From Chlamydiota bacterium (lineage in GTDB: Bacteria; Chlamydiota; Chlamydiia; Chlamydiales; JACKPQ01): a stretch of 55,501 nucleotides of DNA. This document shows, one piece after another, positions 34,796-43,135 of the stretch (position 1 is its first letter; every line of letters starts with the position of its first letter). The stretch is taken from assembly GCA_021772435.1 (NCBI GenBank), contig JAJFLZ010000025.1, positions 1-55,501 on the forward strand. Direction: 5' to 3'. The notes beneath the pieces are model-generated. The model made no database searches, was not told the DNA's origin, and was given only the letters and a program-made list of their open reading frames with translations. Made by a program: the position numbers and the translations under genes.

Positions 34796-35632
34796 TTAGT
34801 CTGAGATCGAAAAAACTTTACGGATTTGTTCAGTGTTTTCTATGACGACAGCTTTGCCACGCTTATAGATTTTTTTGTTCTGCTTGTTATCGAATGGATG
34901 TTTGATGTCACGAAATTGCATTTGTAAAAGAACATCCGCTTTGTCTTTTTCTCTATAACTCAGGTTTTGATAAATGACTTCAAAAGATTTTTCTAAGACA
35001 TCAAAGAGAGATTTATCTTTGAAGCTGTCAAGCGCACAGGCGATGTCTGATGCGATGACCTTTCCCTTGTTTAAAGATTTTGCGTAGCCAATGGGTAGGG
35101 GATCCGATAAGCCTCCGTCAACATAGCGAGTTTTGTGTATTTTGTAGGGTTGATAGATACCAGGAATGGAAACACTTGCTAGGAGGGCCTTTTTAACGTC
35201 CCCTTTTGAAAAATATTTGGCTTGTCCCGTATCGATATTTGTTGCAACGATAACTAAATCGATGGGAAGTTCTGAAAACTCAGTGATTTTGATATGTTTA
35301 TCAATGAACGCTTCAAGATTACTTCTCTTTGAAATAGCTTGATCAGCAAAAAGTGATGTAGAGAGAAGATCTTGAAATTTAAGGTCAATTAGGTACTTTT
35401 TTACTTTTTGGACATCTTGTTTTTGGGCGTACAATGCAGCCACCAAGGCCCCTGCACTCGTGCCAACAATCTTGTTAGGTGGAAGGCCTAGTTTTTCAAG
35501 CTCTTCGATGACTCCAACGTGAGCCAAACCTTTACAGCCACCGCTTCCTAGCACCAGAACCATGTCTTCTTGTGAATAAACCATCGCTGCCCAAAGTGAA
35601 AGAGTTAATAGAAGCATATTTTTTAGATTCAT
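34796..35632 (-). CDS. Patatin-like phospholipase (RssA-type), probably exported
   Basis: 278 aa. Signal peptide MNLKNMLLLTLSLWAAMVYS. Patatin domain: oxyanion loop GSGGCKGLAHVGV, nucleophile elbow GTSAG with Ser59, and Asp172 in VDGGLSDPLP, the Ser-Asp dyad. Acyl-hydrolase activity on phospholipids is expected in the periplasm or, if secreted further, on host membranes; a type III or other export route is not shown. Stand-alone gene. Confidence 0.88.
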   Translation of the reverse strand: MNLKNMLLLTLSLWAAMVYSQEDMVLVLGSGGCKGLAHVGVIEELEKLGLPPNKIVGTSAGALVAALYAQKQDVQKVKKYLIDLKFQDLLSTSLFADQAISKRSNLEAFIDKHIKITEFSELPIDLVIVATNIDTGQAKYFSKGDVKKALLASVSIPGIYQPYKIHKTRYVDGGLSDPLPIGYAKSLNKGKVIASDIACALDSFKDKSLFDVLEKSFEVIYQNLSYREKDKADVLLQMQFRDIKHPFDNKQNKKIYKRGKAVVIENTEQIRKVFSISD

Positions 35633-35723
35633 AGATCAAACTCCTTGCGTAAGTACGAGGCAAGTTTAGTGAGTTCAAAGATAAATTACAAACGTTGGTT
35701 AATAAGAGAGCTGATTAAAAATG

Positions 35724-37136
35724 CTATGAAACGTATGTGGAGATGGCTTTTTGGGTGAGGTACTCATAAATCCCCCGCGGTCCACCCTCGATGCCAAAGC
35801 CAGAGGCTTTGAGTCCTCCAAAAGGCATTTCTGCGCTGCTTGGAGAGCTGTCATTAAGACCAATGATGCCAAAGTTTAAGTCTTGAATTGCTTTTTTCGC
35901 GCGCCTTAAGTCGTTTGTAAAAACGTAGGATGCTAGACCATGAATGGTTTGATTAGCGAAGGTGAGCCCTTCATCGAGGGTGTCAAATGGCATGATGCCA
36001 GCTAGAGGACCAAAGGTTTCTTCTTTAAAAATGCGCATCTCGGGAGTGATGTCTGAGAGAATTTGAGGTTTGTAGGGTTCGTTTTCAATGAGGATGGGCC
36101 GGGCACCTTTTTCGAGGGCATCGCTTTTATGCCCTTGGATTTTATCTTTTGATGTCGGATGTAAAGCCGTTGAAATTTGTGTCTTGCTATCAAAGGGATC
36201 GCCAATGTAAAACCGCTTTACATGATCTTTAAATGCTTGAATAAAAGGCTCGTAGACAGCTCTCTGGACCAAAAAACGATTGGGGCAGATGCAAGTTTGG
36301 CCGTTGTTGCGAAACTTTGCAATGGCTGCGTGCTCGGCTACTTTTTTAACATCCACATCATCAAAAACAAGAAACGGTGCATTACCACCGAGTTCCAAGG
36401 ATGCTTTTTTTAGTGTGACAGCGCCTTGCTGGTAGAGGCGTGTACCGATCTCTGTACTACCTGTAAAGGAAAACTTTTTGATGAGAGGAGACTGCATGAG
36501 CAGAACAGAAATGTTTTCGTTTTTGCCGATTAGAATGGCTAGGCTGCCAGCAGGCAATCCAGCGTATTTTGCAGCGTGGCCCAAAACAAGAAGTGAAACA
36601 GGAGTAAAAGAGCTTGGCCGAGCAATAACGGGACAGCCAGCTGCTATGGCAGGAGCGATTTTACGCGCTCCCATTGCTAAGGGAAAATTCCACGGCGTTG
36701 TAATAAAGCAAGGGCCGATGGGAACTGTTTGTGTTTGGATGGTTTTATCTGGCACATGAGATGGGATCACACTATCGTAAACTCTTTTAGCCTCTTCTGC
36801 AAACCAACGAAAGTAACTGATAGCGTAGTCCACTTCACTAAGCGACTGAGTAATCACTTTACCCATTTCGGTTGTGATGATTTTTGCAATGGCTTCTTTA
36901 TGCTGCTCTAAGAAATCTCCCATACGATGCAAGTAATCAGCTCGCTCGTAGGCGCTTTTAGATGGAGTGGTTAGTGCTTTTAAGGCTGCGGTGACATTCT
37001 CTTCCGCTCCGAGATAAAGCTTTGTCCACGCTTTGCCATCAACAGACGATAGGTGTGGTTGTTCTTTACCCTCAGGTTGGATAAAATCCCCATCGATAAA
37101 ACAAGTGTGGTATTCTTTGGTCAGTAGGTCTTCCAT
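35724..37136 (-). CDS. gabD: Succinate-semialdehyde dehydrogenase (NAD(P)+)
   Basis: 470 aa, usual ALDH length. Oxidises succinate semialdehyde to succinate. Motifs: ITTPWNFPLAMGARKIAPAI, FTGSTEIG, LELGGNAPF with general-base Glu248, FRNNGQTCICPNRF with nucleophile Cys282, and MPFGGLKASGFGIEGGPRGI. GQTCICPNR is characteristic of the SSADH/GabD group. Chlamydiaceae have incomplete TCA cycles; this enzyme gives a route from GABA-type compounds to succinate. gabT is not in the window. Confidence 0.9.
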   Translation of the reverse strand: MEDLLTKEYHTCFIDGDFIQPEGKEQPHLSSVDGKAWTKLYLGAEENVTAALKALTTPSKSAYERADYLHRMGDFLEQHKEAIAKIITTEMGKVITQSLSEVDYAISYFRWFAEEAKRVYDSVIPSHVPDKTIQTQTVPIGPCFITTPWNFPLAMGARKIAPAIAAGCPVIARPSSFTPVSLLVLGHAAKYAGLPAGSLAILIGKNENISVLLMQSPLIKKFSFTGSTEIGTRLYQQGAVTLKKASLELGGNAPFLVFDDVDVKKVAEHAAIAKFRNNGQTCICPNRFLVQRAVYEPFIQAFKDHVKRFYIGDPFDSKTQISTALHPTSKDKIQGHKSDALEKGARPILIENEPYKPQILSDITPEMRIFKEETFGPLAGIMPFDTLDEGLTFANQTIHGLASYVFTNDLRRAKKAIQDLNFGIIGLNDSSPSSAEMPFGGLKASGFGIEGGPRGIYEYLTQKAISTYVS

Positions 37137-37164
37137 AATTTTAGGTTATCATGAGGAGAAAAAA

Positions 37165-37920
37165 ATGCAAGTCGGACTTATCGGATGTGGTGTGATGGGC
37201 AGCGTTTTTGCGCGCAAAATTGGCAAAAAAGCAAGCTGGATACTGTATTCACGCACTAGGGGAAAAGCTGAAAAACTTGCTGGTGAGCTAGATGGACAAG
37301 TGGCAGCAGGTATTGAGGATTTGGCAAAAAAATGTGATGTGATCATCGTTGCTGTTCTTCCAAGTCAAGTAGAAGCTATTTCAAAGCATGATTTTGGACA
37401 AAATAAACTGATCATCAGCATCGTCGGTGGTGTAAAGCTAGAAAAGTGGAAACTACTTTTTCCATCTCATATGGTTGCAAGAGTGTTGCCCAATTTGCCT
37501 ATTGCCTACGGAGAAGGCGTTGTGGGTGTTGTTGATGAACTAGAGGATCGTAAAGTCGTAGAGACATTGGTTGACGGGATGGGGCTAATCATGTGGCTAT
37601 CGGAAGAAAAATTAGAAGCATTGAGCGCGTTAGCTGGATCAGGCTGCGGATTTGCTTACATGATTTTAGAGGCGTATACAGAAGCTGGTATTATGATGGG
37701 TTTGACATCTGATGAAGCACTGAAAATGGCAGCGCAGAGTTTAAAAGGAGCAGCCGTGATGTGCGAGCAAACAGGTGAGCATCCAGCTAAGCTCAAGTGG
37801 GAAGTAGCAGCTCCTGGCGGCACAACGATTGGTGGCTTAGTGGAGATGGAAGCTTCAGGTGTTAGAGCCGGCATCATCGATGGCATTTTGGAAACAAGAG
37901 CAAGGGCAGAGCACCATTGA
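37165..37920 (+). CDS. proC: Pyrroline-5-carboxylate reductase
   Basis: 251 aa from ATG 37165 with GAGGAG just upstream; the longer open frame runs into the divergent gabD and is not used. Last step of proline synthesis. Motifs: VGLIGCGVMGSVFARKI, LPNLPIAYGEGVVG, LAGSGCGFAYMILEAYTEAG, and the C-terminal VAAPGGTTIGGLVEMEASGV. Its TGA overlaps the next start (TTGA). Confidence 0.92.
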   Translation: MQVGLIGCGVMGSVFARKIGKKASWILYSRTRGKAEKLAGELDGQVAAGIEDLAKKCDVIIVAVLPSQVEAISKHDFGQNKLIISIVGGVKLEKWKLLFPSHMVARVLPNLPIAYGEGVVGVVDELEDRKVVETLVDGMGLIMWLSEEKLEALSALAGSGCGFAYMILEAYTEAGIMMGLTSDEALKMAAQSLKGAAVMCEQTGEHPAKLKWEVAAPGGTTIGGLVEMEASGVRAGIIDGILETRARAEHH

Positions 37921-38630
37921 TTGAAAAAGAGTCTGGTGGCCAAAGATGGCTTGAATTTGAGCAGCTTCAAGCGTTTCCGAAACTTAAGCATGGCGTTTTG
38001 CTGCGTAGCCCAAGTTTTGATGACCGCCATGTTTTTGCTCCGCAACAATCGGCCGCTGAAAAGTTACTGGGTTTACAATCGCTTGTGCTAGGTAATCAGG
38101 TGCATAAAGATACTGTCATGCATGTGGATAAAGTACCGGATCAACTCCTATTTGTTCCAGCGTGTGATGGGTTTATGACAAACCAAAAGAATACGGGTTT
38201 ACTTGTTCGCCATGCTGATTGCCAAGCTGTTATTTTTTTCGATCCAGTCAAAGGCGTGATTGCAAATGTGCATTCTGGCTGGCGCGGTAGCGTGCAGGGG
38301 ATTTTGCCTAAAACAGTTATTCAAATGCAGACGCAATACGGATGTAGGGCTGAAGATTTACGCATCTGTATTTCCCCAAGTTTAGGTCCACAGGCAGCAG
38401 AGTTTCGCCATTACAAAAATGAGCTGCCAGAAGATTTTTATCGCTACCAAGTCAAACCAACGTATTTTGATTTTTGGGCTATATCTCGTTATCAATTGAC
38501 GAGCGTTGGTGTATTAGAGGATCATATTGAGATTGCCAAAATTTGTACCTACTCAGACCATCAGCGGTTTTATTCCTACAGACGCAACAAGCAATGTGGC
38601 TTTCATTTAACGTGCATCAGTTTTCTTTAA
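37917..38630 (+). CDS. pgeF: Peptidoglycan editing factor / polyphenol-oxidase family (YfiH, DUF152)
   Basis: 237 aa. The start is TTG 37917, overlapping the proC stop; no ATG fits. Signature residues: LLVRHADCQAVIFF (His and Cys) and ANVHSGWRGSVQGIL (His), the zinc site of the family. YfiH-type proteins hydrolyse purine nucleosides or free L-Ser-containing muropeptide precursors in other bacteria. It overlaps the convergent membrane protein gene by 14 bp. Confidence 0.88.
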   Translation: MIEKESGGQRWLEFEQLQAFPKLKHGVLLRSPSFDDRHVFAPQQSAAEKLLGLQSLVLGNQVHKDTVMHVDKVPDQLLFVPACDGFMTNQKNTGLLVRHADCQAVIFFDPVKGVIANVHSGWRGSVQGILPKTVIQMQTQYGCRAEDLRICISPSLGPQAAEFRHYKNELPEDFYRYQVKPTYFDFWAISRYQLTSVGVLEDHIEIAKICTYSDHQRFYSYRRNKQCGFHLTCISFL

Positions 38631-39570
38631 AATTTATAAAAGCTGGAGATCGCGCTTGCATCGGCTTTTCTTCGTAGTAGATTGTTCGGTCATCAGTAAG
38701 GACATGAGCTTCTATAGTTTGAAGTATAGGCTGGAGTTTGCATGAGCAATCATTGAATACAGGCTTTTTTGTTTGTATCTTAAATTCATATCCCTGATAC
38801 ACCGGGCTGCCGTTGCTCGTCCTATGCACATAGTTCATTTTCCATGTGGCATCATTAAATAGGTTGTTGCAGTATTGTCTAATATGTTTAACGCAATTTT
38901 CCAAATGTTCATCATCTGTTTGGCATTTTTGAGCTGACTTAGCAATACCTGGTTGGATGAAGTGAAGGTTGACTTCAAGATCGTATTGGGGCTGTATTGC
39001 GTCTTTGTATCGTGATTTACAATCAATAAATTTGAGTTTCGATACAAAATGTAAATTCAGGAGGATTAAGCCAGCACTAGCAAGAAAAATGGCCGGTTTT
39101 GCAGAGTACCAAGCTACGATAAGCTCAAAGCTCATTTTAAATATACAAGCGCCCTGTATCAATCTCAGACCTACAGGTGTTAACCACTCTAATTGAATGT
39201 CAGGCCCATCTTCGGTGTTTTTTGCGAGATTTTTTAATTGATCTGACGATACTTTAGTATGGCGATCATATACGAAGATACAGGCTGCAATAAGCGCAAT
39301 GCTACATACCAACCCTACAGAAAGCGTTGTAAAAAAGGCATCCTTGTTGAAGTTCTGAGAAAGTTGTTTTGCTCTATCGCGAAGTAGATGTTCTAACATA
39401 ATGCCGTGGCTAAAGGGCAGGAAGACGTCCAGACAAGCAAGCGATCCCTGAATTTTATAAATTGTTTCAGTGTGCTCAGGTTTTTGATCTTGCCAGATAC
39501 CGCAGGCTGTTTGAACTCCATTGTATGCTAAATGAACTAATGGCGCGTATGTTAAATAAGCTGTAGACAT
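38617..39570 (-). CDS. Membrane protein of unknown function, possible Inc-like
   Basis: 317 aa. Two to three hydrophobic regions: FFTTLSVGLVCSIALIAACI (about 96-115) and a pair around 165-210 (MSFELIVAWYSA, AIFLASAGLILLNLHFV). The C-terminal third is soluble and Cys-containing (CQTDDEHLENCVKHI, NDCSCKLQPI). The paired hydrophobic segments resemble a bilobed Inc domain, but similarity to a named family is not seen. It follows the gene at 39572-40144 by one base, so both are one transcript. Confidence 0.65.
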   Translation of the reverse strand: MSTAYLTYAPLVHLAYNGVQTACGIWQDQKPEHTETIYKIQGSLACLDVFLPFSHGIMLEHLLRDRAKQLSQNFNKDAFFTTLSVGLVCSIALIAACIFVYDRHTKVSSDQLKNLAKNTEDGPDIQLEWLTPVGLRLIQGACIFKMSFELIVAWYSAKPAIFLASAGLILLNLHFVSKLKFIDCKSRYKDAIQPQYDLEVNLHFIQPGIAKSAQKCQTDDEHLENCVKHIRQYCNNLFNDATWKMNYVHRTSNGSPVYQGYEFKIQTKKPVFNDCSCKLQPILQTIEAHVLTDDRTIYYEEKPMQARSPAFINFKEN

Positions 39571-39571
39571 A

Positions 39572-40144
39572 TTAATCTCCTAGACTTAGTTGAAAGGCTT
39601 TTATGTGGCGCTGCTCTTTGCTATCAAAGTTGATCAGGATAAATTCGGATGGGTGTAAAAAGGCATTTTTGCAAGAGAAGATGCGGTTGCCCCTTTCCCA
39701 AGTATCGATTTGCATATCGTCGGTGTAAAGCCATGTCATTCCATCACCTGTTTTGATTGTATTAGGTGTTTCGCCTGGGCCGATGAATTGTGGAAGGCGG
39801 ACTGTGGAAGGCGTGTCCTTGATCCAGCTGTAGACATCGGTGTCGTTTTCAAGGTTTTTGAGCAGGTAGATAAAACCTTTGGGATCTTCAGCGAAGGGGT
39901 AGAGCTCGATCTCATCACCGGGATGCCATCGGGATAAGGATTCCTCAGCGTCTTTTTCACAGCCGCAGGCGCACGCATCAAAGATCATGCCGCCTGTAAA
40001 TTGAATTTTAAATCGATCGCCTTGGGCGGTATGCTCTAGGTATTTTAGAGGCGGCGATTGCAGCTCAGCTGGAAATTCAGGGTTTATTTTGGTTGCAAAT
40101 AGAGACGAAATGAGTCCTGAACAGATAAAAAGTAAACTTTTCAT
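39572..40144 (-). CDS. Exported protein of unknown function
   Basis: 190 aa. Signal peptide MKSLLFICSGLISSLFA, then a beta-rich mature part with GGMIFDACACGCEKDAEESL (a Cys cluster), RWHPGDEIELYPFAEDPKG and MTWLYTDDMQIDTWERGN. Not recognised. First gene of a two-gene unit with the membrane protein downstream; divergent from rfbC. Confidence 0.65.
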   Translation of the reverse strand: MKSLLFICSGLISSLFATKINPEFPAELQSPPLKYLEHTAQGDRFKIQFTGGMIFDACACGCEKDAEESLSRWHPGDEIELYPFAEDPKGFIYLLKNLENDTDVYSWIKDTPSTVRLPQFIGPGETPNTIKTGDGMTWLYTDDMQIDTWERGNRIFSCKNAFLHPSEFILINFDSKEQRHIKAFQLSLGD

Positions 40145-40155
40145 GATTAGTCTTC

Positions 40156-40185
40156 TTGTAAATGTGGCACAGTTTGGCGTATACT
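40156..40185 (+). promoter_or_regulatory. Candidate promoter of the rfbC operon
   Basis: TTGTAA (40156-40161), an 18-bp spacer, and TATACT (40180-40185). Initiation would fall near 40192, within 7 nt of the rfbC ATG (40199), giving a nearly leaderless message. Confidence 0.5.
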
Positions 40186-40198
40186 GTGTGTTTTGTCA

Positions 40199-40720
40199 AT
40201 GGAATTTGAAAAATTGTCTATCGATGGGCTTTTGCTTGTAAAACCCACAGTTTACAGAGATGCTCGGGGCTTTTTTCTGGAAAGCTTCAGGAAAGACTTG
40301 TGCGAGGAGCTGGGAGTGGATTTTGTTCAGGATAATCACTCGTTTTCAAAAAAGGGTGTAGTCCGTGGTATGCATTACCAGTCGAGTCCGGGACAGGCCA
40401 AGCTTGTGCGAGTGGCAGCTGGAAGGATTTATGATGTGGCTGTCGATATCCGGGAAGGATCTCCCACGTTTGGCACGTGGTGCGGTGTGTATCTCGATGG
40501 AGAGAGCTGCCATCAGCTATTTATCCCAAATGGTTTTGCTCATGGCTTTTGTGTGGTAAGCGAGACGGCTCATGTTTTGTACAAGGTAAGCTCTGCGTTT
40601 GATCTAGAGACCGAGTGCGGCTTTCACTATGATAGTGTGGGAATTGATTGGCCAGTGGATGATCCAATCGTATCGGAAAGAGATAAGCTAGCGCCGCGTT
40701 TTGAGCAGGCCCTAGTATGA
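40199..40720 (+). CDS. rfbC: dTDP-4-dehydrorhamnose 3,5-epimerase
   Basis: 173 aa from ATG 40199; an in-frame TTG two codons upstream is possible. Cupin fold. Motifs: DARGFFLESFRKD, QDNHSFSKKGVVRGMHYQ (active-site His), GRIYDVAVDIREGSPTFG and FIPNGFAHGFCVVSE. Third step of dTDP-L-rhamnose synthesis. First gene of rfbC-rfbD-rfbB-kdsB; overlaps rfbD by 4 bp. Confidence 0.95.
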   Translation: MEFEKLSIDGLLLVKPTVYRDARGFFLESFRKDLCEELGVDFVQDNHSFSKKGVVRGMHYQSSPGQAKLVRVAAGRIYDVAVDIREGSPTFGTWCGVYLDGESCHQLFIPNGFAHGFCVVSETAHVLYKVSSAFDLETECGFHYDSVGIDWPVDDPIVSERDKLAPRFEQALV

Positions 40721-41496
40721 AGCTTTGGATAACAGGTGCAGATGGTCTGCTCGGAAGCGCTATGGTCAAAGCATGCGACGAGCTGGGTTTGTCATTTGTA
40801 GGAAGCACTGATGTCGATATTCGAGATGAAAGAGCGATGCAGGCATTTGCAGATGAGCATGGACCGACGCATTTGATTAATTGTGCTGGATATACCGCTG
40901 TGGATAAGGCCGAAGAAGAGCAAGAGTTAGCGTATGCTGTCAATTGCGATGCAGTGGAAAAGATGGGCCGGCTTAGAGTGAAGGTGGTGCATTTTTCAAC
41001 GGATTATGTGTTTGATGGGATGAGGGAGACGCCATATACGGAAGAGGATATGCCGAATCCGCTGAGCGTTTATGGTAAGAGCAAGTTAGGCGGGGAGCAA
41101 AGGTTGTTGGAAGTTGCACCGGGCAGTTGCGTGATTCGCATCTCGTGGCTGTTTGACAACAGGGCGCCGTGTTTTTTGACAAAGATGCAAGAGCTTGTGA
41201 GCAGTGGTAAGCCGGTTAAAGTGGTGACAGATCAGGTGGGCAGACCAAGCTATGCAAACGATGTAGCAAATGCTACGCTTCAGCTATTAGACCAGTCGGG
41301 GATTTGGCATTTTGCCAATTATGGCGCTGTATCTCGGCATGCTTGGATTCAATCGGTAACGGGTCAAGAGATTGGCAAAGCGTTGTCAGCAGATTTTGCA
41401 AGCTTAGCTAAACGGCCAGCGTACTCCGTGCTGTCGACAGAGAAAATTGAACAATTTGGAGTGAGTATAAGGCCATGGCAAAAATGCGTGTTTTAG
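40717..41496 (+). CDS. rfbD: dTDP-4-dehydrorhamnose reductase
   Basis: 259 aa. Final step to dTDP-L-rhamnose. Motifs: WITGADGLLGSAMVKACDE, LINCAGYTAVDKAEEE, VHFSTDYVFDGMRETPYTEE, and NPLSVYGKSKLGGEQ with Tyr-x3-Lys. It overlaps rfbC by 4 bp and rfbB by 22 bp. Confidence 0.93.
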   Translation: MKLWITGADGLLGSAMVKACDELGLSFVGSTDVDIRDERAMQAFADEHGPTHLINCAGYTAVDKAEEEQELAYAVNCDAVEKMGRLRVKVVHFSTDYVFDGMRETPYTEEDMPNPLSVYGKSKLGGEQRLLEVAPGSCVIRISWLFDNRAPCFLTKMQELVSSGKPVKVVTDQVGRPSYANDVANATLQLLDQSGIWHFANYGAVSRHAWIQSVTGQEIGKALSADFASLAKRPAYSVLSTEKIEQFGVSIRPWQKCVF

Positions 41497-42440
41497 TCAC
41501 AGGCGGAGCCGGTTTTATGGGCTCGAGTTTTATTCGTTTGATTCATGAAGTGGCAGATGTGGTGTGCTTGGATGCGCTCACGTATGCTGCAGATAGAAAG
41601 AATCTGGATGGGTTGCAGTGTCAATTTGTAGAAGGAGATATTTGCGATGCGGCGCTTGTTGAAAACTTGGTGAAGGATGTGGATCAAGTTGTGCATTTTG
41701 CGGCCGAGAGCCATGTGGATCGCAGCATTGAAAACGCGAGCGATTTTGCTAAGACCAATGTGATGGGAACGTTGTGTCTTTTAGAAGCTGTGAGAAAGTA
41801 TCCCCATGTGCATTTTCACCATATTTCTACTGACGAGGTTTACGGAAGTACAAAAGAGGGGATGTTTTCGGAGTTAAGTCCGTACCGCCCGAATTCGCCG
41901 TATGCCGCATCAAAAGCTGCATCGGACCATTTTGTGCGCGCGTATTGCAAGACGTATGATTTGTTTGTGACAACGTCTCACTCTAGTAATAATTATGGCC
42001 CAGCGCAGTACCCTGAAAAGTTTATGCCGGTGATGATCCACGCAATGATGGACAAAAAGCCGCTGCCAGTTTATGGGCAGGGCGTCAATGTGCGCGATTG
42101 GCTGTATGTGGATGATCACGCTAAGGCTGTGTGGAAAATTGTGCAAAAAGGGCAAAAAGGCCGGGTTTACAACATCGGTGCTGATAATCCAAGACGCAAT
42201 ATCGATGTGTTGCACGAGATGATTGAAGTGTATGAGAAGCAAACGGGTGAAAGTGGCATAAAAGAGCTGATCACATTTGTGGATGATCGCCCAGGGCACG
42301 ATTTGCGCTATAGCGTCGATGCGAGTAAAATAAGAGATGATTTAGGCTGGGCCCCAGAAATGAACTTTGATGAGGGATTAGAGAAAACGGTAAATTGGTA
42401 TGTACAGAAAAAAGAAAATCGCCTGTGTCATTCCAGCTAG
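41475..42440 (+). CDS. rfbB: dTDP-glucose 4,6-dehydratase
   Basis: 321 aa (a start three codons later, 41484, is also possible). Second step of dTDP-rhamnose synthesis. Motifs: VLVTGGAGFMGSSFIRLIHE, HFAAESHVDRSIENASDF, HISTDEVYGSTKEGMF, YAASKAASDHFVRAY with Tyr-x3-Lys, and SNNYGPAQYPEKFMPVMI. Slightly shorter than the common 340-360 aa form. It overlaps kdsB by 41 bp. rfbA, the first enzyme of the pathway, is not in the window. Confidence 0.94.
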   Translation: MAKMRVLVTGGAGFMGSSFIRLIHEVADVVCLDALTYAADRKNLDGLQCQFVEGDICDAALVENLVKDVDQVVHFAAESHVDRSIENASDFAKTNVMGTLCLLEAVRKYPHVHFHHISTDEVYGSTKEGMFSELSPYRPNSPYAASKAASDHFVRAYCKTYDLFVTTSHSSNNYGPAQYPEKFMPVMIHAMMDKKPLPVYGQGVNVRDWLYVDDHAKAVWKIVQKGQKGRVYNIGADNPRRNIDVLHEMIEVYEKQTGESGIKELITFVDDRPGHDLRYSVDASKIRDDLGWAPEMNFDEGLEKTVNWYVQKKENRLCHSS

Positions 42441-43128
42441 GCTGGCATCGACACGATTTCCACAGAAAATGCTAGCAAGTCTTTCTGGTAAACCACTTGT
42501 GCAGTGGGTTTGGGAAGCGGCTTTAGCCTGTCCTCATTTTGATGAGCGTCTTTTTGCAGTCGATAGCGAGGAAGTAAAAAATTTAGTAGAGAGTTTTGGC
42601 GCTAAGGCTGTGATGACATCGGTGGAGTGCCAAAGCGGCACAGACCGTCTGATCGAGATTCAACAAAACATGAATGCAGACATTTGGGTGAATTGGCAAG
42701 GCGATGAGCCGTTTATCGGGACGGGGATGATCGAGGACCTTTTGCAGTCGTGCGATGATGAAAACCAGGATGTTTGGACGTTAAAATCTTTGTTAAAAGA
42801 AAATTTTTCCGACCCAAGCGTTGTCAAAGTGGTCACAGATAGAGCGGGCAGGGCGCTGTATTTTTCCCGCAGCCAGATCCCACATGGCGATAATGTGGTG
42901 GTTTACAAGCATGTGGGTCTTTATGCCTACAGCGATACTGCGCTACAGAGAATCAGTTACTTAGAGCAAACGACTCTCGAGAAGGCAGAGAATCTAGAAC
43001 AGCTGCGATTCTTAGAGTCTGGCCTCTATATACAGGTGCACAAGACCAACCATTCCACGGTGGGCATCGACTTGCCAGAGCATCTCGCTCACGCAGAGCG
43101 GGTCCTTCAAAGGATAGGGGTAAGTTGA
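42400..43128 (+). CDS. kdsB: 3-deoxy-manno-octulosonate cytidylyltransferase (CMP-Kdo synthetase)
   Basis: 242 aa, usual length. Activates Kdo for LPS inner-core synthesis. Motifs: CVIPARLASTRFPQKMLASL, MTSVECQSGTDRL, WVNWQGDEPFI, YFSRSQIPHG and KHVGLYAYS. Last gene of the rhamnose operon; the 41-bp overlap with rfbB means its start lies inside that gene. Confidence 0.95.
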   Translation: MYRKKKIACVIPARLASTRFPQKMLASLSGKPLVQWVWEAALACPHFDERLFAVDSEEVKNLVESFGAKAVMTSVECQSGTDRLIEIQQNMNADIWVNWQGDEPFIGTGMIEDLLQSCDDENQDVWTLKSLLKENFSDPSVVKVVTDRAGRALYFSRSQIPHGDNVVVYKHVGLYAYSDTALQRISYLEQTTLEKAENLEQLRFLESGLYIQVHKTNHSTVGIDLPEHLAHAERVLQRIGVS

Positions 43129-43135
43129 GTTAAGA

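Noticed and set aside
37033..37164. Long N-terminal extension of proC
   Set aside because: It overlaps the divergent gabD coding region; ATG 37165 with GAGGAG gives the normal family N-terminus.
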